A stretch of 64,000 bases of DNA from Azospirillaceae bacterium (lineage in GTDB: Bacteria > Pseudomonadota > Alphaproteobacteria > Azospirillales > Azospirillaceae): positions 37,672 through 101,671 of the forward strand of contig JANQHG010000052.1 in assembly GCA_028277115.1 (NCBI GenBank). The letters are read 5' to 3'. Of the stretch, positions 24,726 to 33,963 are shown piece after piece (positions within the stretch are counted from its first letter, which is position 1; each line of letters starts with the position of its first letter). The notes beneath the pieces are model-generated. The model saw only the letters and a program-made list of their open reading frames with translations. It was not told where the DNA came from and ran no database searches. The position numbers were made by a program, and so were the translations under genes.

Positions 24726-24953
24726 TCAGACCAGGATGTCGAGAAACATGCCGCGGCGGTAGCCGCGCGGCAGCCGCAACAGACCATTGACCAGGAGTGC
24801 GGCCAACTGGGCCGGGGTCGGAATGCGTTGGCGCGCCGGCCCTGGGCCGAGGCGGTCGACCGGCGCGGTCGGCGGCCGCGGGGCTCGGCGGCCGTCGGGG
24901 CGCACCGGGCCGCGGTCGTCAAGCCGGCCGGTCTGGCGGTGGTGGTCGCTCAT
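24726..24953 (-). CDS. Small protein downstream of the AMP ligase, 75 aa
   Basis: A 75-residue frame starting MSDHHRQTGRLDDRG, with a Pro/Arg-rich first half and a conserved-looking helical end (TPAQLAALLVNGLLRLPRGY then RRGMFLDILV). It begins 27 bases after the AMP ligase on the same strand with GGGAG and AAGG before the ATG. The operon position and the amphipathic C-terminus support coding. The family is not recognised. Confidence 0.5.
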   Translation of the reverse strand: MSDHHRQTGRLDDRGPVRPDGRRAPRPPTAPVDRLGPGPARQRIPTPAQLAALLVNGLLRLPRGYRRGMFLDILV

Positions 24954-24979
24954 GGCCTTGGTCTCCCGGGCGACCCCGT

Positions 24980-26284
24980 TCAGACGCCGGGGCCGGCCGC
25001 GCCCGCGGGCGCGCGGCGCTTCTTGCCGGTTGACGCGATCGGGATCTGCGGCACGAAGTCGAACAGCCGTGGCCGTTCGGCCGGGGCGAGCAGGGTCTGG
25101 GCGTGATGGTGAAGGCTCGCGCGCAGGCCCTCGGGATCGACCCCGGGGGCGGCCACCACAGCGGCGGTCAACAGCTGGCCGGTGATCGGGTTGGCGGCGG
25201 CCGAGACCCGAGCGTCCGCGACCCCGGGCACGGCGAGCAGCACCTGCTCGACCCGCTCGGGCGCGACCTTGACCCCGCCGACATTGATCACGCCATCGCT
25301 GCGGCCGACGAAGCGGACCCGGTCGCCGTCGCGTTCGACCAAATCCCCGGTGACCAGCCAGCCGTCGTCGGTCAGCGGCACCGCCTCACCGGTCGCGTAG
25401 TCGATCATCGCGCGCGGGCTCTTGACCTCGAACCGGCCGTCACGGCCGATCCGCAGGCGCACGCCCTCGACGCCGTCGGTCAGCCAGGACGCCGGAAACC
25501 CGCTTGCGCCGTCGCGGACCAGGAACAGGGCGCCGGCCTCGGTGGTCGCGTAGAGATGGCCGATCCGCGCCTCGGGAAAGCGTTGGTTGAGCTGGTCGAG
25601 CAATGCCTGGTCCGCGACCTCGCCGCCGAGCGTGATCATCCGCACCGGCGGCATGCGCTGCCCGAGCGCGATCAGGAACGCGCGCCAGAAGCTCGGGGTC
25701 GCGCTGACGTGGCTCGCGCCGTGGGCGACCGCGGCGTCGGCCAGGGCGGGGATGCCGGCCCGCGGGTCGACGATCAGGGTCGCGCCGGCGGCGACCGCGC
25801 TCAACACCACCTGAAGCCCGCCGAAGCCGGTCGGTTCGTAGGTCAGAAGCCACCGGATGTCGCCGCCGGCATCGCCGCGGATCCGGCCGATCAGCCGGAT
25901 GAAGTCGTGGCGCACCAGCTTCGGGTTGCCGAGCGTGCCCGAGGTCGGCATCAACACCGCGAACGCGTTCACGGTATCGACCGCGGGGCTGACCCGGGTC
26001 AGCCGGCCGTCGGCGCCGATCCGTTCCGACGCGCCGCTGGCGCGGTGGAAGCCTTCGCGCAACAGCACGAGCTCGATGCCGGCGCGCTCCGCCGCCGTCA
26101 GCGCGGCCAGTACCATCGCGACCGAGCGGCCGTCGATCGCGACCCGCCCGTGCGCCGGCAGCTTCGGCACAAGGTCGGCGGCCAGACCGGCGATCTCGGC
26201 CCAGCCGAGCTCCCGGTCGCATTCGATCAGGCGGAACCCGGGGTTGACCCAATGAGGTGTCGGTAGCGGCATGGCACTGGTCAT
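24980..26284 (-). CDS. AMP-dependent acyl ligase (ANL superfamily)
   Basis: A 434-residue adenylate-forming enzyme, shorter than typical acyl-CoA synthetases (500-650). Motifs: VLMPTSGTLGNPKLVRHDF (the P-loop-like motif), GHLYATTEAGALFLV (A5-like), DDGWLVTGDLVERDGD and VGRSDGVINVGGVKVAPERV (A7-A8 hinge) and a C-terminal STGKKRR, where the first K aligns with the A10 catalytic lysine. It would activate a carboxylic acid as acyl-AMP and pass it to CoA or to the carrier protein encoded just upstream (26328-26669, gap 43 bases). With the divergent ketoacyl synthase III it forms an acyl-modification set. Confidence 0.88.
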   Translation of the reverse strand: MTSAMPLPTPHWVNPGFRLIECDRELGWAEIAGLAADLVPKLPAHGRVAIDGRSVAMVLAALTAAERAGIELVLLREGFHRASGASERIGADGRLTRVSPAVDTVNAFAVLMPTSGTLGNPKLVRHDFIRLIGRIRGDAGGDIRWLLTYEPTGFGGLQVVLSAVAAGATLIVDPRAGIPALADAAVAHGASHVSATPSFWRAFLIALGQRMPPVRMITLGGEVADQALLDQLNQRFPEARIGHLYATTEAGALFLVRDGASGFPASWLTDGVEGVRLRIGRDGRFEVKSPRAMIDYATGEAVPLTDDGWLVTGDLVERDGDRVRFVGRSDGVINVGGVKVAPERVEQVLLAVPGVADARVSAAANPITGQLLTAAVVAAPGVDPEGLRASLHHHAQTLLAPAERPRLFDFVPQIPIASTGKKRRAPAGAAGPGV

Positions 26285-26327
26285 TTCGGCTGGGGGCGAC
26301 AGGTCGGCAAGGGGCGTGCGAGCAGGA

Positions 26328-26669
26328 TCACGGCGTGCGATAGAGTGCCACGAGCTCGCCGACCGTGGTGAACGACCGGAAGCCCTCGCGGAACGGGTCC
26401 CGGCCGGTGCGCCGTTCGAGCACGACCAGCAGCGTCGCCAGGTCGAGCGAATCGATCGGCAATTGGTCGCCGAGGAACACGGTGCCGGGCGTCAGCGCCG
26501 GCAGCACCACGCCTTTGTCGGCTGCAATCCGGCCGAGCTCGTCGGTAATCAGCGCCAGCATCGCGGCATCGCGCGCGGCCGGGATGTCGTTGCCGGTCGC
26601 ACCGGGCGACGGCGCTGCGGGCGGATCACTGGGCAAGGGCGGCAGTCGGTCGGTCGGCTGGTCGGGCAT
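26328..26669 (-). CDS. Acyl carrier protein-like, 113 aa
   Basis: A 113-residue protein: a Pro-rich N-terminal tail of about 30 residues, then a four-helix carrier domain with the phosphopantetheine site in LPIDSLDLATLLVVLE (Ser in the D-S-L motif). The length beyond 80 residues is due to the tail. It is the first gene of the leftward ligase operon and divergent from the ketoacyl synthase III at 27152. It is not the housekeeping fatty-acid ACP (sequence divergent, context specialised). Confidence 0.82.
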   Translation of the reverse strand: MPDQPTDRLPPLPSDPPAAPSPGATGNDIPAARDAAMLALITDELGRIAADKGVVLPALTPGTVFLGDQLPIDSLDLATLLVVLERRTGRDPFREGFRSFTTVGELVALYRTP

Positions 26670-27151
26670 CCGTCATCTCGCGCGGGCAGCAGCGGCGGAG
26701 CGACGCTGGTCCTGGCCGCGCCGCCCGTGTCCGCGGGACACCTGCGAACCGCGCCAACGACGGCCAGGGTATGACCGGGTCCGGTTGCAGTGCAAGATGA
26801 CCGGTGTCGCAATGCGCCGGCAGCGCACCGGGTGAGACCCGAAGTCGGCGATCGCGGGCGTTTCGTCCGCGCCGTCCGGGCCCCGCCACCCCGAGACGGC
26901 CCCTGCAAGGACCCGCCGGGACGCGCTCCCGTGTCCCTTCCGATCAACATCATTCGCGAGGGTGTACCGCCCGTCAAGCCGCTCGGCTGCGTGTGGTTGG
27001 TCGGGTCGTCAATACCATTGGTTGCGGCAGTCGTCGCGATTCCCGCATACGCGGTCCCGCAGCGCCTGGTACCATCGAGACCCTTGTGGCACACTCGACG
27101 TGGTCTTTGATTGGTTCGGCACCGGATTGCGCCAGGGAGGTAAACGGTTCC
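26670..27151. other. Divergent intergenic region between the ACP and ketoacyl synthase III genes
   Basis: About 480 bases. Several rightward frames are open but Arg/Pro-rich and without ribosome sites. GTGGCACACTCGACG near 27086 resembles a -24 element but the -12 GC is missing. No gene or clear promoter is called. Confidence 0.4.
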
Positions 27152-28234
27152 GTGAAGGCCATGCTCGAGGGGGTGCGGATCGCCGGTGTGCGGGCGTGCG
27201 TGCCCCGCCAGCGCCACTCCTTTGTCGAGACCCCGGCCCCGTTCACCGGGGCCGAGGCGCGCAAGCTCGAGGCCTCGACCGGGGTCCATAGCCGACGCAT
27301 CCTGCCGCGCGACTGGTGCGTCTCCGATCTGTGCTGCCACGCCGCGACCCGGCTGATCGCGACGCTCGACTGGGACCCGGCGACGATCGACGTGCTCGTG
27401 TTCGTCTCGCAGGACGCCGACTATGTCGTGCCGGCGACCGCGTGTCTGTTGCAGCGCCGGCTCGGGCTTGGCACCCACGCCGCCGCGTTCGATCTGCCGC
27501 TCGGCTGTTCCGGCCATGTCTACGGCCTGTGGATTGCGGGCCGGCTGCTCGGCGGCAGCGACGGCCGGCGGGCCCTCGTGCTCGCCGGCGACGCCAGCGC
27601 CCGCTACCTGCGCCCGGACGACCGGGCGACCCTGCCTTTGTTCGGCGACGCCGGCTCGGCGACCGCGCTCGAGCGCGACGCCGAGGCGTCGGCGATCCCG
27701 GTCGTGCTCGGCACCGACGGCTCGGGCGGCCGCCACATCTTCGTCAAGGCCGGCGGCAAGCGCGACCCCCTGATCCCCGAGCGCGACCCCTGGTCGGCCG
27801 AAGAGGCAGAGCGCCTGTTCAACGACAGCCGCCTCTCCCTGAACGGCGCCGAGGTGTTCGCGTTCAGCCTGCGCACCGTGCCCGGGCTGGTCGCCGAGAC
27901 CCTGGCGCTCGGCGGGGTGTCGATCGATCAGATTGACCAGGTGGTGCTCCATCAGGCCAATGCCTTCATGCTTGAGCATCTGCGCAAGCGCTGCCGCATC
28001 CCGCCCGAAAAGTTCGTGAGCGATCTCGCCGAGTTCGGCAACACCAGTTCGGCCTCGATCCCGCTGGCGATCGCCCACCGGCTGGCCGAGCCGCTGGCGA
28101 GCGCGCGCCTGCGCCTGTTGCTCGCGGGCTTCGGGGTCGGCTGGTCGTGGGCGGCGATGATCGCCGAGGTCGGCCCGATCCCGGCGCCAGCGGTCGACGA
28201 GTTGCCGGACGACTGGCCGCCGCTCGAGGTGTGA
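27152..28234 (+). CDS. Ketoacyl-ACP synthase III-like enzyme (FabH family), copy 1
   Basis: A 360-residue thiolase-fold enzyme with the KAS III triad: Cys119 in LPLGCSGHVYGL, His267 in VVLHQANAFMLEHL and Asn297 in FGNTSSASIPLA. It would condense an acyl-CoA or acyl-ACP with malonyl-ACP, or transfer an acyl group. GGGAGG lies 11 bases before the GTG at 27152; an ATG three codons on (27161) is the alternative. It is divergent from the ACP-ligase operon and followed closely by the HPt protein. Such genes occur in flagellin-glycosylation and lipid-like modification loci; a fatty-acid housekeeping role is less likely because a second, different copy lies at 44867. Confidence 0.9.
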   Translation: MKAMLEGVRIAGVRACVPRQRHSFVETPAPFTGAEARKLEASTGVHSRRILPRDWCVSDLCCHAATRLIATLDWDPATIDVLVFVSQDADYVVPATACLLQRRLGLGTHAAAFDLPLGCSGHVYGLWIAGRLLGGSDGRRALVLAGDASARYLRPDDRATLPLFGDAGSATALERDAEASAIPVVLGTDGSGGRHIFVKAGGKRDPLIPERDPWSAEEAERLFNDSRLSLNGAEVFAFSLRTVPGLVAETLALGGVSIDQIDQVVLHQANAFMLEHLRKRCRIPPEKFVSDLAEFGNTSSASIPLAIAHRLAEPLASARLRLLLAGFGVGWSWAAMIAEVGPIPAPAVDELPDDWPPLEV

Positions 28235-28263
28235 TCGGCGACGGTGCGGGGGGAAGACGATCC

Positions 28264-29070
28264 ATGCCCGAGTTGACCGGCGGCGCGCTGGCGCCCGGGG
28301 CGATCGACGACATCGTCGCCGAGTTGATCCCGATGTTCCTCGAGGACGGGTGCGACAAGGTCGACGCGCTGCATGCAAGCTTACGGGCGTTGCCCCAGGG
28401 CAATCGGTCCGAACCCTATCTCGCGTTCGCGCGTGACGTGCACAGTCTGAAAGGCTCGGCGGCGTCGTTCGGGTTTCCGTTTCTGGCGGTGATCTGTCAC
28501 AAGCTCGAAGAGTATCTGGCCAAGACCAACCATGTCACGCCGCGGGCGATCGCCGACATCGGCGTCTATCTGGCCGAGATCGCGACGATCCTGGACCGCG
28601 GCGCCGACCCGCCGGACGGCGAAGGCTACGGCCTGTTCAAGCGGCTGCCCGGCCCGTTTGCGATTGACGACCATGTCACCGCCGAGCGGCAGATCCACGC
28701 CCTGTTCATCGGCCCACGCGACGTCCAGTTCCGCCTGATCGAGGCCGAACTCAAGGCGTGCGGCATCGACTCGATCGCCTCGGCGCGCTCGCTGCCCGGG
28801 ATCGAGCTTGCGGTGCGCACCCGGCCCGATTTCATTATGGTCGCGAACGTGGTCGATACCTTGAGCGGGTTGGAGATTCTCGGCATGCTGAACGCGGTCA
28901 AGGCGCTGGCGCGGACGCCGATGATGTTCTTGATGACCGAAACCCCGAGCGGCCGCGGCGGTGCCGAGGAGCTGCGGCGGTCCCTGCCAGACCGGGTGCG
29001 GTTGGTGCGCAAAGGGCCGCGCTTTGCCGACGATTTCGCCGATGCCCTGATCGTGTGCGGTATCCTGTGA
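28264..29070 (+). CDS. HPt-domain protein with receiver-like C-terminal domain
   Basis: A 268-residue protein. Residues about 10-115 form a histidine-phosphotransfer domain with the site His60 in VHSLKGSAASFGF. Residues about 140-268 look like a CheY-type receiver fold (IHALFIGPRDVQFRLIEAEL, RPDFIMVANVVDTLSG, VRLVRKG), but the phosphorylatable Asp is not evident: the strand reads IMVAN where D is expected. So it may relay or titrate phosphate rather than respond. A GGGGGGAAG site lies before the ATG. The Rieske gene downstream starts inside its stop codon (GTGA), so the two are coupled, an unusual pairing of signalling and oxygenase. Confidence 0.8.
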   Translation: MPELTGGALAPGAIDDIVAELIPMFLEDGCDKVDALHASLRALPQGNRSEPYLAFARDVHSLKGSAASFGFPFLAVICHKLEEYLAKTNHVTPRAIADIGVYLAEIATILDRGADPPDGEGYGLFKRLPGPFAIDDHVTAERQIHALFIGPRDVQFRLIEAELKACGIDSIASARSLPGIELAVRTRPDFIMVANVVDTLSGLEILGMLNAVKALARTPMMFLMTETPSGRGGAEELRRSLPDRVRLVRKGPRFADDFADALIVCGIL

Positions 29071-30227
29071 CCGCGGCGGCCACCCCCGGCGGCGCCGACC
29101 CGCGGCGCTCGACGATCGACCCCCGGGCCTATGCCGACCCGGGCGTGTTCGCGGCCGAGGCCGACGCGATCTTCGGGTCGGCCTGGGTGTTCGCGGGCCT
29201 CACCGACGATCTGGCGCGCGCCGACGACTATGTCACGCTCGAGTTGCCCGGCCGGTCGGTGGTGATCCAGAATTTCGCGGGCGAACTCCGGGCGTTGCAC
29301 AACGTTTGCCCGCACCGCTTCGGGCCGATCCAGGCCGGCCCGCGCGGCAACCGGTGGCCGCGCTGCCTCTACCACGGCTGGGTGTTCGACGGCGACGGCG
29401 TGCCGACCGGCATTCCGGAAAACCAGGCGCAGTTCCGGCTCGATGCGGCGGCGCGCCGGGCGCTCGCGGTGCCGGTGTTTTCGCTCGAGTGCTGCGGGCG
29501 GTTCGTGTTTGTGCGGCTCGCTGCCGACGGGCCGTCGCTCGCCGACTGGCTCGGCCCGCTCGGGCCCCATCTCGAGGCGCTGTCGGCCGCGTTCACGGTG
29601 CCGTTCGCCGAGGACCGCTTCGACTGGGCGGCCAACTGGAAGCTCGGGGTCGAGAGCGTGCTCGAGGTCTACCACGCGGCCGCGGTCCATCCCGACAGCT
29701 TCAGCCGGTTCGTCGACCGGGGCTGGCAATGCTCGGAGCACGGCGACCATTCGCGTGGCATCGCCCCGATCTCCGCGGCGGCGCGCCAGTGGTGGGACGG
29801 GGTCGCCGGGCGCACCGGTCTCGCGCGGACCGACCGGATCGAAGACTACGACCATGTTTTCGCGTTCCCGAACCTGGCGGTCGGGGTGACCGGCGGCGCG
29901 GTGATGAGCGTGCAGAGCTATCTGCCGCTCGGCGGCCCGGACGCTTGCCGCCTGGTCGCGCGCTTGTTTCGCGCGCCGACGACCGGCCGCGCCGCGTTCG
30001 CGCGCGCGGTCGAGGCCGAGGTCGCCCGGTTCAACCGCACGGTGCTGGACGAGGACCGGCGGGTTTCCGAACAGGTCCACCACGGCGCCCGCCAAGCGAC
30101 CGCGCCGGCCCTCCTTGGCGACCAGGAGGGCCGGATCCGCGCGTTCCACGCCGCTTGGTCGCGCCACCTCGCCGCCGGCGCAGGCCCCGGTCCGGCGACG
30201 GTCAGGTCAGACGCTCCGGCGGCGTGA
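29067..30227 (+). CDS. Rieske non-heme iron oxygenase, alpha-subunit type
   Basis: A 386-residue oxygenase. Rieske 2Fe-2S ligands: C81-P-H83, then C100-L-Y-H103. The mononuclear iron site is in the family motif NWKLGVESVLEVYHAAAVHP, with the two His four residues apart. Such enzymes hydroxylate or demethylate small molecules using electrons from a reductase; none is encoded nearby. The start is a GTG that overlaps the upstream stop codon. In this setting (acyl ligase, ACP, KAS III) it may hydroxylate a fatty or sugar-linked intermediate; the substrate cannot be read from sequence. Confidence 0.9.
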   Translation: MTAAATPGGADPRRSTIDPRAYADPGVFAAEADAIFGSAWVFAGLTDDLARADDYVTLELPGRSVVIQNFAGELRALHNVCPHRFGPIQAGPRGNRWPRCLYHGWVFDGDGVPTGIPENQAQFRLDAAARRALAVPVFSLECCGRFVFVRLAADGPSLADWLGPLGPHLEALSAAFTVPFAEDRFDWAANWKLGVESVLEVYHAAAVHPDSFSRFVDRGWQCSEHGDHSRGIAPISAAARQWWDGVAGRTGLARTDRIEDYDHVFAFPNLAVGVTGGAVMSVQSYLPLGGPDACRLVARLFRAPTTGRAAFARAVEAEVARFNRTVLDEDRRVSEQVHHGARQATAPALLGDQEGRIRAFHAAWSRHLAAGAGPGPATVRSDAPAA

Positions 30228-30413
30228 CGGGAAACACCGAATGCGCGCGCGCCCCGTCGGGGCCGTGAGGGGTCGGCCAGCACGTCGGCCCATTCCATCG
30301 TCACGCCCTCATTCACCGATGATCCCAGGACACCGACCAAAGATGGGGTCGGCGCCGCCGATCGGCAGGGACTCCTTCTCGTCGCCAAGGGGTCGCCGAT
30401 CGGCCCTCGGACG

Positions 30414-32510
30414 TCAGGTCAGGAAGTTGATCAGCTGCAGCCGCTGGGAGCGCGCCGACACCGTGTAGACCGCCTCGAGCGTGGTCATCGCGGCGCTCAA
30501 GCTGACCGAGACCTCGGTCTGGTCGATGCCCTCGATGTCGGCGATCTGGTCGCGCACCGACGCGCTGGTGGTCCGGTGCGCCTCGCGGGTCAACTCGAGC
30601 GTGCGCAAATCCGACGCGTTCCTGCCCGACAGCGACCGCATCTCGTCCTTGGCCTGGTTGAACAGATCGCGGGCGATCTCGACGTTGTCGCGGTAGGCAC
30701 CCGGGTTTTCGACCGCAGCCCGGGCATAGCGCAGGCCCTTGATCAGTTTTTGAAACGCCGGGTCGGTGCTGGTCATGCCGTACTCGACCTCGAGGCTGGT
30801 GTCGATCGTTACCCGCGCCTTGTCCCAGGCCTTGTCGCGTTCGATCGTCGGGGTGAACTCGGTGTCATAGAACGGCAGGTTGGGTTCAAGGGTATCGGCG
30901 GTCGGGATCTGCACCGGCGCGGCTTCCGCCGGCAGGGTCGCGATCTGGATCGTGTTTGGGATGTTGCCGTTGTTCGCCTCGGCCGTGGTGGTGAACGGGA
31001 TGTTGCTCGCCGGGGTCGCGGTCAGCGTGATCGTGCCGGACGGCGCGCCCGGGTTGGCCGCGACCACCACCTCCGACCCGAAGAGCGGCGGCGGGTCGGC
31101 CTGAATCCGCGCGGTCAGGGCGGCCGCGATGTCGTCGATGTTGGTGAGCGGCGCTCCGGTGAACGGGTCGTTGTTGACCCGGTTGTCGGCGTTCACGGTG
31201 ACGCTGTAGGTGTATTCCTGATAGACGGGCAGGTCGCGCGGCGCCGTCGGGTTGTTGTTGTAATAGTCGGCGTTGACCGGGTCGTCCGGGTCGCCGACCG
31301 CGATCGTCACCTTGTACTCGTCGCCGATGTCGATCAATGGCCCGACGAACTCGACGGTATCGACCTGGGCGATCGTCGCCGCCGGCATCGGATAGCTCGG
31401 CAGCGGCACCGTCGGCTGGTTGGCCGAGCCCACCGTGACTGCGTTGATCGTCTCGGCCGGCTTGCTGACCGCGGCATCGACCGTGAAGGTCTGGCCCACC
31501 GAGTTGCCGGAGATCGTCAGCATGCCGTCTTCTTCGGTGATCGTCACCGGCAGAGCCGGGGAGAGCGCCTCGACTTCGGCCTGGAGCCCCTTGGCGACGT
31601 CGCTCAGGTCGGCCTCGGTGCCGTCGGTGGTGTAGAACACGGTCTCGTCGTCGATCGTCAGGCGATAGATGTCGCCGCCCGACGGCAGCCGCACCGCGCC
31701 GTCCAGGGTGACCTGGGTGACCTGCACGCTTTCGGTTACGTCACGCACCGGCGGCGTGCCGTGGCGCGAACCGGCGAACAGGTAGCGGTCGCCGACCCGT
31801 TCGTTCAGAAGGTTACGCACCTCGGTCATGTAGGCGATCGTGCGCTCCCTCAGGCTCGAGACATCGGGCCAGCGCACCGAAAAGCTGCTGGTCCCCGGCC
31901 CCTGGAGCTGGTCGAGGTTGAGGTTGACCACCGCGCCGTCGCCCGGGCCGCCGACCATCTTGAAGGTGTGGTTGTAGCCGTCTTCCGGCGGCACCTCGTT
32001 GATGTTGATGGTCGCGCTCGCCCGGCCGCCCAGCCCGTCGTTGATCAGGATATCGAAACTGCCGTTGCTGCCGGTCGCCGACGGCATTGCGGTCACGGTG
32101 TAGGTCGCCTCCATGGTGAACGCCGACCTGCTCTCGCCGACCGAGATCGCGAAGGTCTGGTCGTCGGTGTTGGTCGGCGTGCTGACCGCGACCGGCCCCG
32201 GGTTGAGCGGCATCAGCGCGACATTGGCGAGGTCGGACGCGACATCGGTCAAACGGTCGAGCACCAGATCGGCCGCCTGGAGCCGCGGCATCGCGGTGTC
32301 GATCGAGGTGGTGTAGGCTTGGCGCTCGACCAACTCGGTGCGCAGCTTGAGCAAGCGTTCGGTGTCGGCGCCGAACGGTTTGAGATCCACCGATTTCTTG
32401 CCGGTGGCGAGCTGCTGGGTCAGGGTGTCGACCGTGGTCTGGCGCTCGTTCAGGGTCCGAACCAGGCTCAGATGGTTCGAGTAAGCCCCCATAGGCGTGA
32501 TCGACGTCAT
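30414..32510 (-). CDS. flgL: Flagellar hook-associated protein 3 (FlgL), enlarged
   Basis: A 698-residue protein with the flagellin-like N-terminal helix (SITPMGAYSNHLSLVRTLNE then RQTTVDTLTQQLATGKK) and C-terminal helix ending SARSQRLQLINFLT, separated by a large beta-rich insert. FlgL joins the hook to the filament. It is more than twice the usual size (about 300), in keeping with the oversized hook and flagellins here. The start codon overlaps the flgK stop (ATGA). Assignment to FlgL rather than flagellin rests on its place after flgK and its end sequence. Confidence 0.9.
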   Translation of the reverse strand: MTSITPMGAYSNHLSLVRTLNERQTTVDTLTQQLATGKKSVDLKPFGADTERLLKLRTELVERQAYTTSIDTAMPRLQAADLVLDRLTDVASDLANVALMPLNPGPVAVSTPTNTDDQTFAISVGESRSAFTMEATYTVTAMPSATGSNGSFDILINDGLGGRASATININEVPPEDGYNHTFKMVGGPGDGAVVNLNLDQLQGPGTSSFSVRWPDVSSLRERTIAYMTEVRNLLNERVGDRYLFAGSRHGTPPVRDVTESVQVTQVTLDGAVRLPSGGDIYRLTIDDETVFYTTDGTEADLSDVAKGLQAEVEALSPALPVTITEEDGMLTISGNSVGQTFTVDAAVSKPAETINAVTVGSANQPTVPLPSYPMPAATIAQVDTVEFVGPLIDIGDEYKVTIAVGDPDDPVNADYYNNNPTAPRDLPVYQEYTYSVTVNADNRVNNDPFTGAPLTNIDDIAAALTARIQADPPPLFGSEVVVAANPGAPSGTITLTATPASNIPFTTTAEANNGNIPNTIQIATLPAEAAPVQIPTADTLEPNLPFYDTEFTPTIERDKAWDKARVTIDTSLEVEYGMTSTDPAFQKLIKGLRYARAAVENPGAYRDNVEIARDLFNQAKDEMRSLSGRNASDLRTLELTREAHRTTSASVRDQIADIEGIDQTEVSVSLSAAMTTLEAVYTVSARSQRLQLINFLT

Positions 32511-33919
32511 CCGACAAGGCGCTCCAGCGCATCAAACATACGGTTGGCGACATTGATTACCTGCGACGACGCCTGGTAGGCGGTCTGCAGGGTCTGGAGG
32601 TGGGCGATCTCTTCGTCCAGATTGATCCCGACCCGGGCGTGATAGCGTTCCTCGAGCAGCTGTTTGACTTCGCCGAGTTGGGAGGCGTCGTCGGCGATCA
32701 GCTCGCCGGCGTAGCTCCACTGGCCGGCGACCGCCGAGACCATGCCGGCGTAGCTGACGTCCGAAACCGTGAGCCCGTCGGCCGAGAGCGTGCGGCCGGC
32801 GCTGTTGGCGGCGTCGGCGACCGCGTCGATCGCCGACTGCTTTAAGGTCTGGCTGCCGTCGAGCAGATCGGGGTGGACCGCCAGCGTGAAGCGGTCGCTG
32901 CCGACGAAGAAGCTGCTCAACAACTCGCCGGTCTCGACCGGCTGGGCCGCGTTGTAGGCGTCGGCGAAGCTGGTCGGCTCGCCGGTCTTGGTCGTGCCAG
33001 TCAGGGCCTCGGCGATCGCGTCGAGTTGGCTTGCGAGCTTGCGGATCACCTCGGTGCCCGGTTCGGCGCTCGCGACCTGGGGCGGCATCCGGGTCGCACC
33101 GTTCTCGATCAGGTCGCGTAGCGCCTTGATCTTGCCGTCGGTGAACTGATCGTTGACCACGACCTCGTTCACCCCTTCCAGCACGACGTCGTCGTTGGAG
33201 CCGCGCCGGAACGACACCGCCTTGGCGTCGACCATCGCAAGACCGTTGTTGGTGAACACTGCGACGCCGCCGTCGGTGCGGTCGACCGTGCGGATGTCGA
33301 TGTACTGGGACAGCTCGCGGATCACCCCGTCGCGCTCGTCGCGCAGCTGATTGGCGATCGGCCCCTCGCCGCCTTGCGACACGATGTCGATATTGAGCCG
33401 CTCGATGTCGGCGAGGTGGCGGTTGACCTCGTCGATCGACTGGTCGAGCTCGGAGCGGATATCGACCTCGAGTTGGCTGACCGCGCGCGAGGCATAGGTC
33501 AGTTCGCGCGCGACCCGCTCGCCCATGGTCAGGACCTGGGCCTTGGCGGTGTCGCTTTCCGGGGTGGTCTGGAGGCTGCGCCACGCCTCGGCGAAGTCCT
33601 CCATCGCGGTCGCGAGCGGCGGCGAACCGGTTTCCGAGCCGAGCGCCTCGCCGATCCGGGTCAGATACTCGTCGCGGGTCGCAGCCCCGCCGTCGCGCGC
33701 CAGAGCCAGGTTGAACTGGGCCAGCAACGCGGCGTCGGTGCGGCGGTCGAAGTCGACCCCGATCACCGAGCCATTCGGGTCTGACTGGACCCGAAGCGTG
33801 TGACGGCTGCGGGTCGGGTCCTCGGCGCGCGCGACATTGTCCGAGACCAGCTTGAGATTGGTCTGGACCGTGCGGAGACCCGCCGCCGCGCCGTTGATCG
33901 CCGAGAACAGGCCGGCCAT
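32507..33919 (-). CDS. flgK: Flagellar hook-associated protein 1 (FlgK)
   Basis: A 470-residue protein starting MAGLFSAINGAAAGLRTVQT with the LKLVSDNVARAEDP segment that matches the FlgK/FlgE rod-hook N-terminal motif (S-x-N-I-A-N-A). The C-terminus has EIAHLQTLQTAYQASSQVIN and ends in the typical FlgK/rod helix. FlgK forms the first hook-filament junction. GGGGAGG precedes the ATG. It is the middle gene of the flgE-flgK-flgL operon. Confidence 0.92.
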   Translation of the reverse strand: MAGLFSAINGAAAGLRTVQTNLKLVSDNVARAEDPTRSRHTLRVQSDPNGSVIGVDFDRRTDAALLAQFNLALARDGGAATRDEYLTRIGEALGSETGSPPLATAMEDFAEAWRSLQTTPESDTAKAQVLTMGERVARELTYASRAVSQLEVDIRSELDQSIDEVNRHLADIERLNIDIVSQGGEGPIANQLRDERDGVIRELSQYIDIRTVDRTDGGVAVFTNNGLAMVDAKAVSFRRGSNDDVVLEGVNEVVVNDQFTDGKIKALRDLIENGATRMPPQVASAEPGTEVIRKLASQLDAIAEALTGTTKTGEPTSFADAYNAAQPVETGELLSSFFVGSDRFTLAVHPDLLDGSQTLKQSAIDAVADAANSAGRTLSADGLTVSDVSYAGMVSAVAGQWSYAGELIADDASQLGEVKQLLEERYHARVGINLDEEIAHLQTLQTAYQASSQVINVANRMFDALERLVG

Positions 33920-33963
33920 GAAGACCTCCCCTCAAAGGCGGGGTGAACCGCCCGCGGGCGCGC

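Noticed and set aside
27080..27105. Sigma-54 promoter before the first KAS III gene
   Set aside because: TGGCACA is present but the -12 position reads CGT instead of GC.
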